A DNA stretch of 64,000 nt from Oribacterium sp. WCC10 (GTDB taxonomy: Bacteria > Bacillota > Clostridia > Lachnospirales > Lachnospiraceae): contig NZ_FOPH01000015.1 in the NCBI RefSeq assembly GCF_900113415.1, positions 1 through 64,000 on the forward strand, given 5' to 3'. The notes beneath the pieces were generated by a model. That model had not been told where the DNA came from, did not search any database, and saw nothing but the letters and a program-made list of their open reading frames with translations. The first letter of the stretch is position 1. Every line of letters begins with the position of its first letter. Both the position numbers and the translations under genes were made by a program. Shown here piece by piece: positions 33,777 to 41,872 of the stretch.

Positions 33777-36356
33777 CTAAGAGCCTTCAATACCGGTCAT
33801 CATATAGCAGAAGATTTCATTTCCATCCTTATCTACACCTACGAATGCATTACCGTCATTATAGGTCATGTAACCGTCGTAAACTCTCGGATAATTCTCT
33901 ATAGCCATTACTTCATTCAGATTCTTGTCATAGACTTTGGAGGAGTCGCCGTTAGATTCTGACATTATGAGCAGCCATTCATTTGTGATACGGTCTTCGG
34001 ATGGATTGATATATCCGTCATATTCCAGTCTGGACTTGAGATTTTCGTCGTAGATCCACTGATGGTTTGTGTCATTTTTATTATCATATTTAGTGACGCA
34101 GATAAACGGGATATCAGCTGTTCCCTCAATGGTATAGAACTGATATGCATAGTCTGCATCGTTAATGATATCCTTCTGACCATTCTTCAGATTCAGAATC
34201 CAGACACCGATGTGTTCCTTATCTCCGGTGCACGGGTCGTCTCTTGTGGCATCAGTGTAGGCAACAGGAATCTTATCCGCAAAATACCAGTTACCAAGAT
34301 TGTCGGTGAAAAGCTCGTTTCCGTCATTGTCATAAACTGTCTGAGCCCAGTGTGAGTTCTCTACATATTCTCCGATATAGAATCCCCAATCGTAGCGACC
34401 CATGCTGTCATAGTACGGGAATGTCTTTATCAGTCTTCCATCATTATCATAGAGGAAGATTCCGGTATCCTTCTTCGCAAGGAAGTTGCCGTTGCCAAGA
34501 ATGTTTATGAAGTCGTAGTTGTCCTTTACAACAGGATTGCCATTTGTATCTATGATAAATGCATACTTTTCATCACGGACAAATGCTCTTCCGTTTTCAA
34601 ACGGCTGTGCATACTGATACGGTCCAAGAACGATTTTTCCGGTCGTTTCATCAATATAGTAGTAGCCGTCATTCAGATCAAATACGTAATAACCTTCACC
34701 GTAGGTTACGTCATCCAGAGAATATTCGTCCTGAAGCTTCTTTTCTATGGTGCCGTCATTGGCTTCAACCAGCTCCTTGTATGTCATGACGATCTTCCCC
34801 TTTGTATCATAGATTACAAAGTCAGTTCCTTCGCCCTTTGGTCTGCAGAGAACATGATCCTTCATGCCGGATATATAGCCATACTCAGGAGATACGAAGC
34901 TTCCATCCTCTGAGATGATCTGCTGGTGCGTCATGGATTCATCACCATAGTACTCTTCATCAGAAGAAACAGGAACGCCGGTTTCATCGTACTTTACGGC
35001 ACGATAGTACGGCAGGTAATACTGGTTGTATGAAAGCGGATCATAGTAGTCCATCTTTTCTATGGAGTTATAAACCGGATCAGTTACCAGTCTTCCATTG
35101 ATATCGAAGAAGCCACGCATATAGCCTGCGATATATGAGTAATCTTCATCATTGTCTTCGTTGCCGTAATTGTAGTACAAAGCACTTCCGTCATAAGGAA
35201 GAAGCATGCCGTAATCATTTCCCGGCTCCACTTCTGTAAGAGCACCGGCAGGGGCATCATTGAGACGTGTAAAATTTTCGGAATGAGGTGTTTTTCCGTC
35301 AGAAGCATTATCACCAAACGAAGACACATCCATGATGGAAACGTAGCCTTTTGAAGCGATGAGTCTCTGGCCGTCCTCAGTCATAAACCAGTCGTAGATC
35401 ACTCTGGCACCTTTGGCACGTTCATCGCCCGGATCAGTGTCTTCAGGGATGACGCAGTAGTATGCATTACGATGAGGGTAGGTTTCATTTCTGATGGTGT
35501 CCGGATTTGGATCCACACCGTCAACACCTATGATCTTGAGCCCATTTGCCATCTTCATATCGTTGGCATAATAGTAAACGGAATAACCGATGGCATTGGC
35601 GGAATTGTCATAGGACTTTACTGCGGTCATAAGTTCTCCCATCTCAGAAGCGACAAGTCCTGACGGAGCCTCCATCATCTCTGTATCCTTCATAATGAGT
35701 TTCTTGATGAGAGCCTGTGAACCGGCGCCTTCATTACGCTGGAACGGAACTATCTCGGCATCGTTTCCGCCTACTTCTTTCCAGTTGGTTATCTTTCCGG
35801 TGTAAATGTCTTTGATCTGTTCGGTTGTCAGAGAATTTACCGGGTTATCTTCATTTACAACAAAGATAAGGGCGTCTGTTGCGAAATTTTCAATTTGGTA
35901 TTTAAAGTCGGCTTCATCCATTTCTTCAAATACCTTTGCATTGGGTTCGCCTACGATAAGAATGTCAGCTTCTCCTGCAAGAAGATTTCTGAAGGACTGT
36001 GTTGTTCTGTTGAAGCGGCAAAGATCGGCAGTCTTCTCTGGTTCCTCGTTGAGAAGCACACCTGCAAGAGCCTTCCCCAGAGGAACTGTAGCGGTAGAAC
36101 CGTCCATTCTGGGGAAATTCTCTCTTGTGAAATGATATTCCGGGAGCTTTATAGGAGCTGTAGATTTCTTTTCCTGAGAATCCTTTTTATCAACGTTCTC
36201 CGTGTTTTCGCCCTCACCGTCTTTTTTTGTGGTTTCGGCTGCATCTGAGCCTGCGACGGTGGTTTCTGCATTTGTGGCAGCCGGTTTTGTTGTGGTACAT
36301 CCCACCATGGCAAGAGTTGTCATGGAAAGAATAAGTGGTAATAGATGTTTTTTCAT
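33777..36356 (-). CDS. lipoprotein fusing a phosphate-binding-like domain to WG-type repeats
   Basis: An 859-residue lipoprotein, lipobox MVGC (Cys ~19). Residues ~50-345 resemble PstS-type periplasmic binding proteins: DGSTATVPLGKAL near the start, ILIVGEPNAKVFE, ALIFVVNEDNPVNSLTTEQI, GKITNWKEVGG and EGAGSQALIKKL. After ~400 the protein is made of repeats with patterns such as YGYISG, FDINGRLVTDP, AFIIDTNGNPVV and WIYDENLKSRL, typical of WG beta repeats. PstS proteins are normally about 300 residues, so this is a fusion of a ligand-binding and a repeat module on the surface. No pst transporter genes are near. ATG 36356 follows GGAGG. Confidence 0.85.
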   Translation of the reverse strand: MKKHLLPLILSMTTLAMVGCTTTKPAATNAETTVAGSDAAETTKKDGEGENTENVDKKDSQEKKSTAPIKLPEYHFTRENFPRMDGSTATVPLGKALAGVLLNEEPEKTADLCRFNRTTQSFRNLLAGEADILIVGEPNAKVFEEMDEADFKYQIENFATDALIFVVNEDNPVNSLTTEQIKDIYTGKITNWKEVGGNDAEIVPFQRNEGAGSQALIKKLIMKDTEMMEAPSGLVASEMGELMTAVKSYDNSANAIGYSVYYYANDMKMANGLKIIGVDGVDPNPDTIRNETYPHRNAYYCVIPEDTDPGDERAKGARVIYDWFMTEDGQRLIASKGYVSIMDVSSFGDNASDGKTPHSENFTRLNDAPAGALTEVEPGNDYGMLLPYDGSALYYNYGNEDNDEDYSYIAGYMRGFFDINGRLVTDPVYNSIEKMDYYDPLSYNQYYLPYYRAVKYDETGVPVSSDEEYYGDESMTHQQIISEDGSFVSPEYGYISGMKDHVLCRPKGEGTDFVIYDTKGKIVMTYKELVEANDGTIEKKLQDEYSLDDVTYGEGYYVFDLNDGYYYIDETTGKIVLGPYQYAQPFENGRAFVRDEKYAFIIDTNGNPVVKDNYDFINILGNGNFLAKKDTGIFLYDNDGRLIKTFPYYDSMGRYDWGFYIGEYVENSHWAQTVYDNDGNELFTDNLGNWYFADKIPVAYTDATRDDPCTGDKEHIGVWILNLKNGQKDIINDADYAYQFYTIEGTADIPFICVTKYDNKNDTNHQWIYDENLKSRLEYDGYINPSEDRITNEWLLIMSESNGDSSKVYDKNLNEVMAIENYPRVYDGYMTYNDGNAFVGVDKDGNEIFCYMMTGIEGS

Positions 36357-36464
36357 GATACCTCCGTGGCTGGAAAATAATAAAGATGTAAGTAACGAAA
36401 GTTGATATCGAATCACTTTACACTCTAAGGGGAAAAAGCAACCCCAGGTGCGTCGGATAAAGGC

Positions 36465-36502
36465 ATGATGCGCATAGCATACCGGTGTGCTATGCGCATC
36501 AT
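36465..36502. repeat. strong 15-bp hairpin between lipoprotein and flavocytochrome genes
   Basis: ATGATGCGCATAGCA pairs perfectly with TGCTATGCGCATCAT around eight bases. No T run on either strand, so not a classic intrinsic terminator. ATGATGCGCA also occurs inside family 1 repeats. Confidence 0.6.
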
Positions 36503-36540
36503 GTATAAGTAGAAAATATCAGTAAACGCTCACAGCATTT

Positions 36541-38943
36541 TTACTTAATGGCTTCTGCAATGTCGGCACCAACCAGACGTCCGCTGGTGAATGCATAACC
36601 CATAGCTGCTCCGCCGTAGGTTACGTATGCCTTTGTTTCTGAAAAGAGAACACCCATACTGTCTGTACCAACTGCGTAGAGACCTTCCATAGGAGTTTCA
36701 TCCTTGGCACTGAGAACCTGGAAATTCTCATTTACATTGAGACCGCCACAGGTTGAGTAGCACCATGAAGAGCCTACGATTCCGTAGTAGCAGTCACCGG
36801 TTACAGCTCTGAGATACTTGGGATCCTTTGCAAACTCGGCATCCTCGCCCTTTTCGCAAGCTGCATTGTAGGTCTCAACTGTCTCGGCGAGAGTCTTTGC
36901 GTCAAGCACCATCTTGTCAGCCAGTTCCTCGATGGTGTCAGCCTTGAAAACATAGCCTGCATCGATGGCTGCCTGAAGAACTGTGTCGGCATTGTCCATA
37001 GGAACACCGGCAGGGATGCTTGAACCATAGCCAAGGTAGCTTGTTGAAGGACCAGCAGGCTCCTCATCAAAGCCTTCCTTTATAAGTTTTTCAACCTGAT
37101 CACGGCCGTAAATACTGTAGAAGTGAGGGCCTGAGATCCAGGGGTTAAACATTGAAAGTGCTGTTTCGGAAGTAAAACGCTTTGCATCCTTACCTACAGC
37201 AAGTGTGTCTGAAGAGATGGCCATGTTGAGTGGCAGATCACCTTGTGACCAGACTGCAGGACGACCAGTTGCGACACCTGTCTTGCCTTCGATCGGAACA
37301 GTCTCAAATCCCGGAAGGAATCCGTCAACACCACCAACGTGAACCATAGGAGCAACACTGATGTTGTAGGTTCCGGCACCGTTCCGGATAGCAGATTCTA
37401 TCATCTTTCCGTCATCCTGGTGCTGTCCGAAGAGTTTCCACTCACCCTTGAGAGGATAGTAAGTGTCACTCAGGTACTTCTCTTCCATCTCACCGCTTCC
37501 GGCGAAACCGCCGGTTGCAAGAACTACGGCTTTGGCGTGGATGACATATTCCTTACCATCCACCATGCTGCGGGCCTTGGCACCGGTGATCTTACCGTCT
37601 TCAACGATGAGTTCGTAAGCTTCTGTTTCAAGCATGTACTTTCCGCCAAGCTTCTCGAAGTTTTCAACTGTCTTCCTGAAGAAATCCTCTGTCAGCTTCT
37701 TTCCGCCGGAAATCGGTGTATAGGCTGCCCATTTATTACCGACAAAGCCGCTTGCGGGATCAAACTGGAATCCATATTGGGTAAGCCAGTCATCGGTATA
37801 TCCGCTTTCATCAAGGAAGAGTTTGACCATTTCAGGCTTTGCCTGTTGCTCCCCCTTATCATTTGTGGTGTACTCAAGCCATGCATCGTAGAGAGCGTCC
37901 TTATCGATGAGATCGTCGCCTGCCTTCTTTGTGATAGTCTCCTTCTTTATAGGATCATTCCACTCAGGAATCTCGGCTTCAACCTGGCTTGGAACATTGA
38001 TAGCCATCGGTCCGCTGGTGAGAACAGCATTACCGCCCCACTTTGCAGCCTTGTCAATGGCAAGAACCTGAAGATCCTGTTCTGCCGAGCTAAGGGCTGC
38101 AGCCATTCCTGAACCGCCCATTCCGACAACCAGAACGTCGGTATCGATTTCTTCGGTTTCATTGCTCTTTGGAATTGAGTTGTAGAAAACACTGATGTCC
38201 TTTGCGTCTCCGCCACCTGCTGTGATGGCTTCTGTAACCGCTGCTTCAACCGCCTGCTTTACACCGTTACTGGTTGCGGTAGCACCTGAGACACCATCGA
38301 TGGATACCGACTGATACTCAAGCATACGTGGAATCAGCTTATCTACCACTGTCTGAACCATTGCTTTGGTATCGGAAATGTTTTCCTGATCCACAGTGAT
38401 GGCTTCGATTTTGTCTTCTGAAACTTTAACCTTGACTGATACAGGCTCGCTGATTCTGAAGCCGATTCCCTGAGCTTCGTACTCACCCGGCTTCATCTTT
38501 ACAGTGACTTCAGATGAAACTCCCATAGCCTGATTGATACAGTCCTGAGCAGCTGTTTTGATAGCCTTACTTGTAAATGTTGCACCTGAAACTGCATCAA
38601 CATCGGCACTCTGAGCCTCCATGATGGCATCAGGAAGACTTTCTATAGCCTTGCTCCCAACGCCATCAGTTTCTTTGTTACCCACGATCTTTACACCAGT
38701 GATGTTGTCAGCATCAAAGGTCATGGTAACTGTTACGTTACCCCCGAAACCTGCGCTTGTTGCGCTGTACTCACCTGGCTGATATTTTCCCTCTGTTTTA
38801 CCTGAAGCTTCTGTTGCAGCTTCGCTTGCAGCCTGAGTGGTTTCTGCCGTATTTGCATCAGGTGGTACGTCATTACCTGAAGAACATGCCACGAGAAGTG
38901 CAAGGGGCAGTGCACAAGCCAGCATTTTTGTTGTTTTTCTCAT
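36541..38943 (-). CDS. surface flavocytochrome-c-like reductase with two FMN-binding domains
   Basis: An 800-residue lipoprotein (lipobox LVAC, Cys20). Two FMN-binding domains follow, each with the S-G-A-T flavinylation-type motif (SGATFTSKAI at ~119, SGATATSNGV at ~219). The rest (~265-800) is a FAD-binding fumarate reductase/urocanate reductase-like module: VVGMGGSGMAAALSSAEQ, GGNAVLTSGPM, VLATGGFAGSGEM and GLYAVGTDSMGVLF. Such proteins carry covalent FMN added by ApbE and pass electrons to an external acceptor. The acceptor cannot be named. ATG 38943 follows AGGAGG. Confidence 0.92.
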   Translation of the reverse strand: MRKTTKMLACALPLALLVACSSGNDVPPDANTAETTQAASEAATEASGKTEGKYQPGEYSATSAGFGGNVTVTMTFDADNITGVKIVGNKETDGVGSKAIESLPDAIMEAQSADVDAVSGATFTSKAIKTAAQDCINQAMGVSSEVTVKMKPGEYEAQGIGFRISEPVSVKVKVSEDKIEAITVDQENISDTKAMVQTVVDKLIPRMLEYQSVSIDGVSGATATSNGVKQAVEAAVTEAITAGGGDAKDISVFYNSIPKSNETEEIDTDVLVVGMGGSGMAAALSSAEQDLQVLAIDKAAKWGGNAVLTSGPMAINVPSQVEAEIPEWNDPIKKETITKKAGDDLIDKDALYDAWLEYTTNDKGEQQAKPEMVKLFLDESGYTDDWLTQYGFQFDPASGFVGNKWAAYTPISGGKKLTEDFFRKTVENFEKLGGKYMLETEAYELIVEDGKITGAKARSMVDGKEYVIHAKAVVLATGGFAGSGEMEEKYLSDTYYPLKGEWKLFGQHQDDGKMIESAIRNGAGTYNISVAPMVHVGGVDGFLPGFETVPIEGKTGVATGRPAVWSQGDLPLNMAISSDTLAVGKDAKRFTSETALSMFNPWISGPHFYSIYGRDQVEKLIKEGFDEEPAGPSTSYLGYGSSIPAGVPMDNADTVLQAAIDAGYVFKADTIEELADKMVLDAKTLAETVETYNAACEKGEDAEFAKDPKYLRAVTGDCYYGIVGSSWCYSTCGGLNVNENFQVLSAKDETPMEGLYAVGTDSMGVLFSETKAYVTYGGAAMGYAFTSGRLVGADIAEAIK

Positions 38944-38971
38944 ACTTTCCTCCTAATGTTTTGTACAAATC

Positions 38972-38987
38972 TGATAAAATTTTATCA
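38972..38987. promoter_or_regulatory. 16-bp palindrome before the flavocytochrome gene
   Basis: TGATAAAATTTTATCA is a perfect palindrome 29 bases upstream of the start codon. It could be an operator (FNR/CRP-like spacing is TGAT-N-ATCA) or a weak hairpin ending the gene fragment to its right. Confidence 0.35.
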
Positions 38988-38988
38988 T

Positions 38989-39581
38989 CTATTTTTCATA
39001 ATAAAAAGGAAATTTCTCTAAATGATTATGGAAAGTATTGAGTTTGGAATAATTCATTATTTCATCAAGGTGCAGATAATCATGGTCCTGAGCGATAGCA
39101 ACAAATTCATCACCGCCTATACGATATACCGGACTATGTTTGAAGTAATCACAAATGAGTGAGCAGCCATCTTTGATAAACTGATCTCCTGCCTGATGAC
39201 CTAAAGTATCATTTATGGTTTTCAGTCCGTTCAGATCAAATACGATTATAGCGAAATCCGGTGATTCGTTTTCTTCAATGAGGCTGTTTAGTTTTGCTTC
39301 AGCATCGATATATGCGTGTTTATTCTTTACACCTGTAAGAGGATCATAATTGGCTATTTTGCTCATTTCTGCCAAAGTCTTATAGTAGGTCTGATCTTTT
39401 CTGATTTGTGAATCGGTATCTATGATACCGATGATAAGGCTACAGTTACTACGCGTTTATTTATGAATTGATAAACTGCTACAGGTATACTGCTGTTTTC
39501 GATCAATTGTAATACTTCGGGGTTATATGAATACTTTTCCATACTGTTTAATACTATTTTATAGTGGTTATAGTTATGCAT
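38989..39581 (-). pseudogene. decayed PAS-GGDEF diguanylate cyclase gene
   Basis: Two open pieces in different frames. The first (39581 or 39542 to 39420) encodes the start of a sensor domain (IENSSIPVAVYQFINKRVVTVALS); the second (to 38989) reads LIIGIIDTDSQIRKDQ..., then YDPLTGVKNKHAY and an intact YRIGGDEFVAIAQ. The first piece matches the beginning and the second piece the end of PAS-type sensor domains of such proteins, so the middle is deleted and the frame lost; the C-terminal end also looks short. A shorter GGDEF-only protein from 39375 is possible but lacks its sensor. Confidence 0.7.
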
Positions 39582-40635
39582 CCCACGTATGTGTACTGAT
39601 GACATCGTCATCATCCTGCTCATACAGTTTTTTTTGACCGGTATTGTGTTTTGCACGTTTTACCTTCAGGGCTTCAGGAGTGGATTCTGCGCGGACGGTG
39701 CTTTTATATACTTTTTCACCCTCTTCTGTGACAGTTTTCTCTCCTGTTACACCTGCATCTTTAGACTTGTGAGAACTTCCTTTAATTACCTGTTCCCTAT
39801 AGTCTTTGTTATGGGATAATGTTTTTGCTTCGTCATCGTCATAAGCATGTCTAAAGCTGTCCTTTGTGTCATCTGTGGATGCGTTTACGTCATTTTCAGA
39901 ATGTGAAAGGCCGGTTTCTTCAGGTAATCTGCCATCACTGTCTTCATGATATTCAGTTTCCTCTTTTCTTCCTGCATTTCTAAGCTCTTCTTCTCTTGCT
40001 TCTCTGATTTCTTTCTCGGCTTTACGTTTTTCTGCATCTGTCGGAAGCTTTGCATACTCGCCCTTTTCGACATATGTTTTGAAGATAGTCTGCTTTTTCA
40101 TCAGTTTTCTGTATTCAGCTGCGCAGACAGCCATTTTATCTGCTTCCGATACATTTGGATTGTTGGATACCGAATTGACTTTGCTGAGTGCGGCGTTGCA
40201 TTCGTCTGCGATGACACGCTGAGTTTCGTCTTTGGTTCTGGCAGCACGCAGCTTCTTTTCAAAACTTTTCAGTTCTTCCTTTTCAGCCTGAATCTCGTTA
40301 TAGAGCTTTGTATCCTTTTGCCTTATGTAATCAAGTTCATCGGGAGACAAATTTCCACCGTACATATATTTGAGTCGGATCTTTGAAAGCTTGTCATCGG
40401 ATTCATCATTTTGCTGAGACTGCTTAAATGCATCTTCAATTTTTTGAGCTTCTGATTGAATCATGTCACGTATCTTATCAGAAGTCGTTCTTGTGTCATA
40501 TTTTACAGTTTTAGTTTCCTTTGATGTGAAATCACTTTTGGTCTTCCTCTGCTGCCATTTTTGCTTCATACTTTGGGTCCTGGAATAGTTTCCAATACTC
40601 CCGTAACGAGTAAAAAAAGATAGATCTATACTCAT
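39574..40635 (-). CDS. charged coiled-coil protein of unknown function
   Basis: A 353-residue soluble protein, no signal peptide or membrane segment. It starts MSIDLSFFTRYGSIGNYSRTQS and contains long Lys/Glu/Arg/Gln-rich helices (~95-225, e.g. EEELRNAGRKEE) likely to form coiled coils, then a disordered acidic and Ser-rich C-terminal third. I do not recognise the family; similar openings are seen in Lachnospiraceae hypothetical proteins. ATG 40635 follows GGAG by seven bases. Its 3' end overlaps the longest reading of the decayed GGDEF gene. Confidence 0.7.
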   Translation of the reverse strand: MSIDLSFFTRYGSIGNYSRTQSMKQKWQQRKTKSDFTSKETKTVKYDTRTTSDKIRDMIQSEAQKIEDAFKQSQQNDESDDKLSKIRLKYMYGGNLSPDELDYIRQKDTKLYNEIQAEKEELKSFEKKLRAARTKDETQRVIADECNAALSKVNSVSNNPNVSEADKMAVCAAEYRKLMKKQTIFKTYVEKGEYAKLPTDAEKRKAEKEIREAREEELRNAGRKEETEYHEDSDGRLPEETGLSHSENDVNASTDDTKDSFRHAYDDDEAKTLSHNKDYREQVIKGSSHKSKDAGVTGEKTVTEEGEKVYKSTVRAESTPEALKVKRAKHNTGQKKLYEQDDDDVISTHTWDA

Positions 40636-40783
40636 AGCAAACTCCATTCCCTTGTAAATGGCATAACTGCCGTTCCTTCGGCAGATAACACGAAATTGTG
40701 CTTTGTATCGATAACCAGGCTGCGTATACGCTTAAGGGCACACTTCGCCCGTTTCATTACAATCTGTATCGGCATTTTTCTAA

Positions 40784-40826
40784 AAAATAAAAGACTCAAT
40801 GCCCGAAATCACAGGAATTGAGTCTT
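40784..40826 (-). terminator. bioY terminator
   Basis: AAGACTCAAT (40791-40800) and ATTGAGTCTT (40817-40826) pair; leftward a T-rich run follows. Directly after the bioY stop. Confidence 0.85.
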
Positions 40827-40846
40827 CGTATGTTTAATAATTGTCT

Positions 40847-41446
40847 TTATGCTGCATTGGCAGTTCCTATAAGTCTTGCCTGATACAAGGTATGTCTGAG
40901 TGCAGGTCCGAGTATGAGAATCAGAACATTTTTGAGTAATGTCGTAGGAATGAACGGAATCACACATGCCGCGAGAGCTGCACCTAAGGTGTTGTGTGTC
41001 ATGGTCATGAACCAGAGAACTCCGATTCCGTAATTCAGAATATTACCTATAAGTATTCCGGAAAGTATGAGGGCATAATATATAATGATTTTTCCGGTGC
41101 CTTCTCTTTCACCGGAAAGCTTCACTGCCATCTCATAGAAAAGCCCTGCGGACAATGCAATAAACGGGAAAGAAATGATAAATCCGCCGGTTACCCCAAG
41201 GATACTTCCAAGTCCTCCTGAAAGACCGGTAAATACAGGAACACCTATGGAACCTAAAATAACATATGAAAGAGCTGAAAAGAATCCCCGTCTGCTGCCA
41301 AGAACTATTCCCGCAACAGGAATGATAAAGGTCTGTAACGTCATAGGAACTCCGCCGGGAAGCGGTATATTGAACTGACTGACTACGGTGATGACTGCTG
41401 TGAACAGCGCTATAAGACAAAGATCCAAAGTTTTTGTGCTTTTCAT
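40847..41446 (-). CDS. bioY: biotin transporter S component
   Basis: A 199-residue BioY protein with six membrane helices. Family landmarks are FNIPLPGGVPMTLQTFIIPVAG, LGSRRGFFSALSYVILGSIGVPVF and GGFIISFPFIAL. It binds biotin and works alone or with the shared ECF energy module, which is not encoded here. ATG 41446 follows GGAGG. A BirA-type operator overlaps its promoter, supporting biotin repression. Confidence 0.96.
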   Translation of the reverse strand: MKSTKTLDLCLIALFTAVITVVSQFNIPLPGGVPMTLQTFIIPVAGIVLGSRRGFFSALSYVILGSIGVPVFTGLSGGLGSILGVTGGFIISFPFIALSAGLFYEMAVKLSGEREGTGKIIIYYALILSGILIGNILNYGIGVLWFMTMTHNTLGAALAACVIPFIPTTLLKNVLILILGPALRHTLYQARLIGTANAA

Positions 41447-41517
41447 GATGTGCCTCCATGTGCATGATGTCGGTCCGTTGATGATTCGCTTAGTAACAGG
41501 CTGACTTGATCAATAAA

Positions 41518-41535
41518 ATGATGTAAGGGTCAAAA
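41518..41535 (-). repeat. solo end of repeat family 1
   Basis: ATGATGTAAGGGTCAAAA is identical to the right end (complement) of the 22327 and 30647 copies, then similarity stops. It lies in the bioY leader between promoter and start codon. Confidence 0.55.
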
Positions 41536-41560
41536 TTTGGAAAAAATTTTCAACGAGACA

Positions 41561-41589
41561 AATATATATTCCTTCTTGCAAAATGTCAA
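41561..41589 (-). promoter_or_regulatory. bioY promoter
   Basis: TTGACA (41589-41584), 17-base spacer, TATATT (41566-41561). The -35 hexamer lies inside the left half of the BirA operator. Confidence 0.75.
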
Positions 41590-41613
41590 CCTATAAATAT
41601 TCTCAGGTTGACA
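41584..41613. promoter_or_regulatory. BirA operator of bioY
   Basis: TGTCAACC-N14-GGTTGACA, an exact 8-bp inverted repeat matching the known BirA box form (TTGTnAACC-N14/16-GGTTnACAA). Overlaps the -35, so biotinyl-AMP-loaded BirA would block RNA polymerase. Confidence 0.8.
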
Positions 41614-41872
41614 CCGCGTAAAGAAAATTAATGTATGTGGTTAACATTTGTCGGAGACACTTTGCATTTTAGCCTGAAATCGGTGGTTAGATACCTTTAT
41701 ATCAGTTATAATCAAAAAGAATACTTGATGAATGCGGATTGTGAAATCAGGTGATTACCCAAATGGCTTACTATTCACTTATAATGTGTCGTTTGAATAT
41801 TGTGAATATGCCAGGTAAATAATACCCGGGCGCTTTTTCATCAGGAAAACTTTGATATCACAGGAGGAATAT

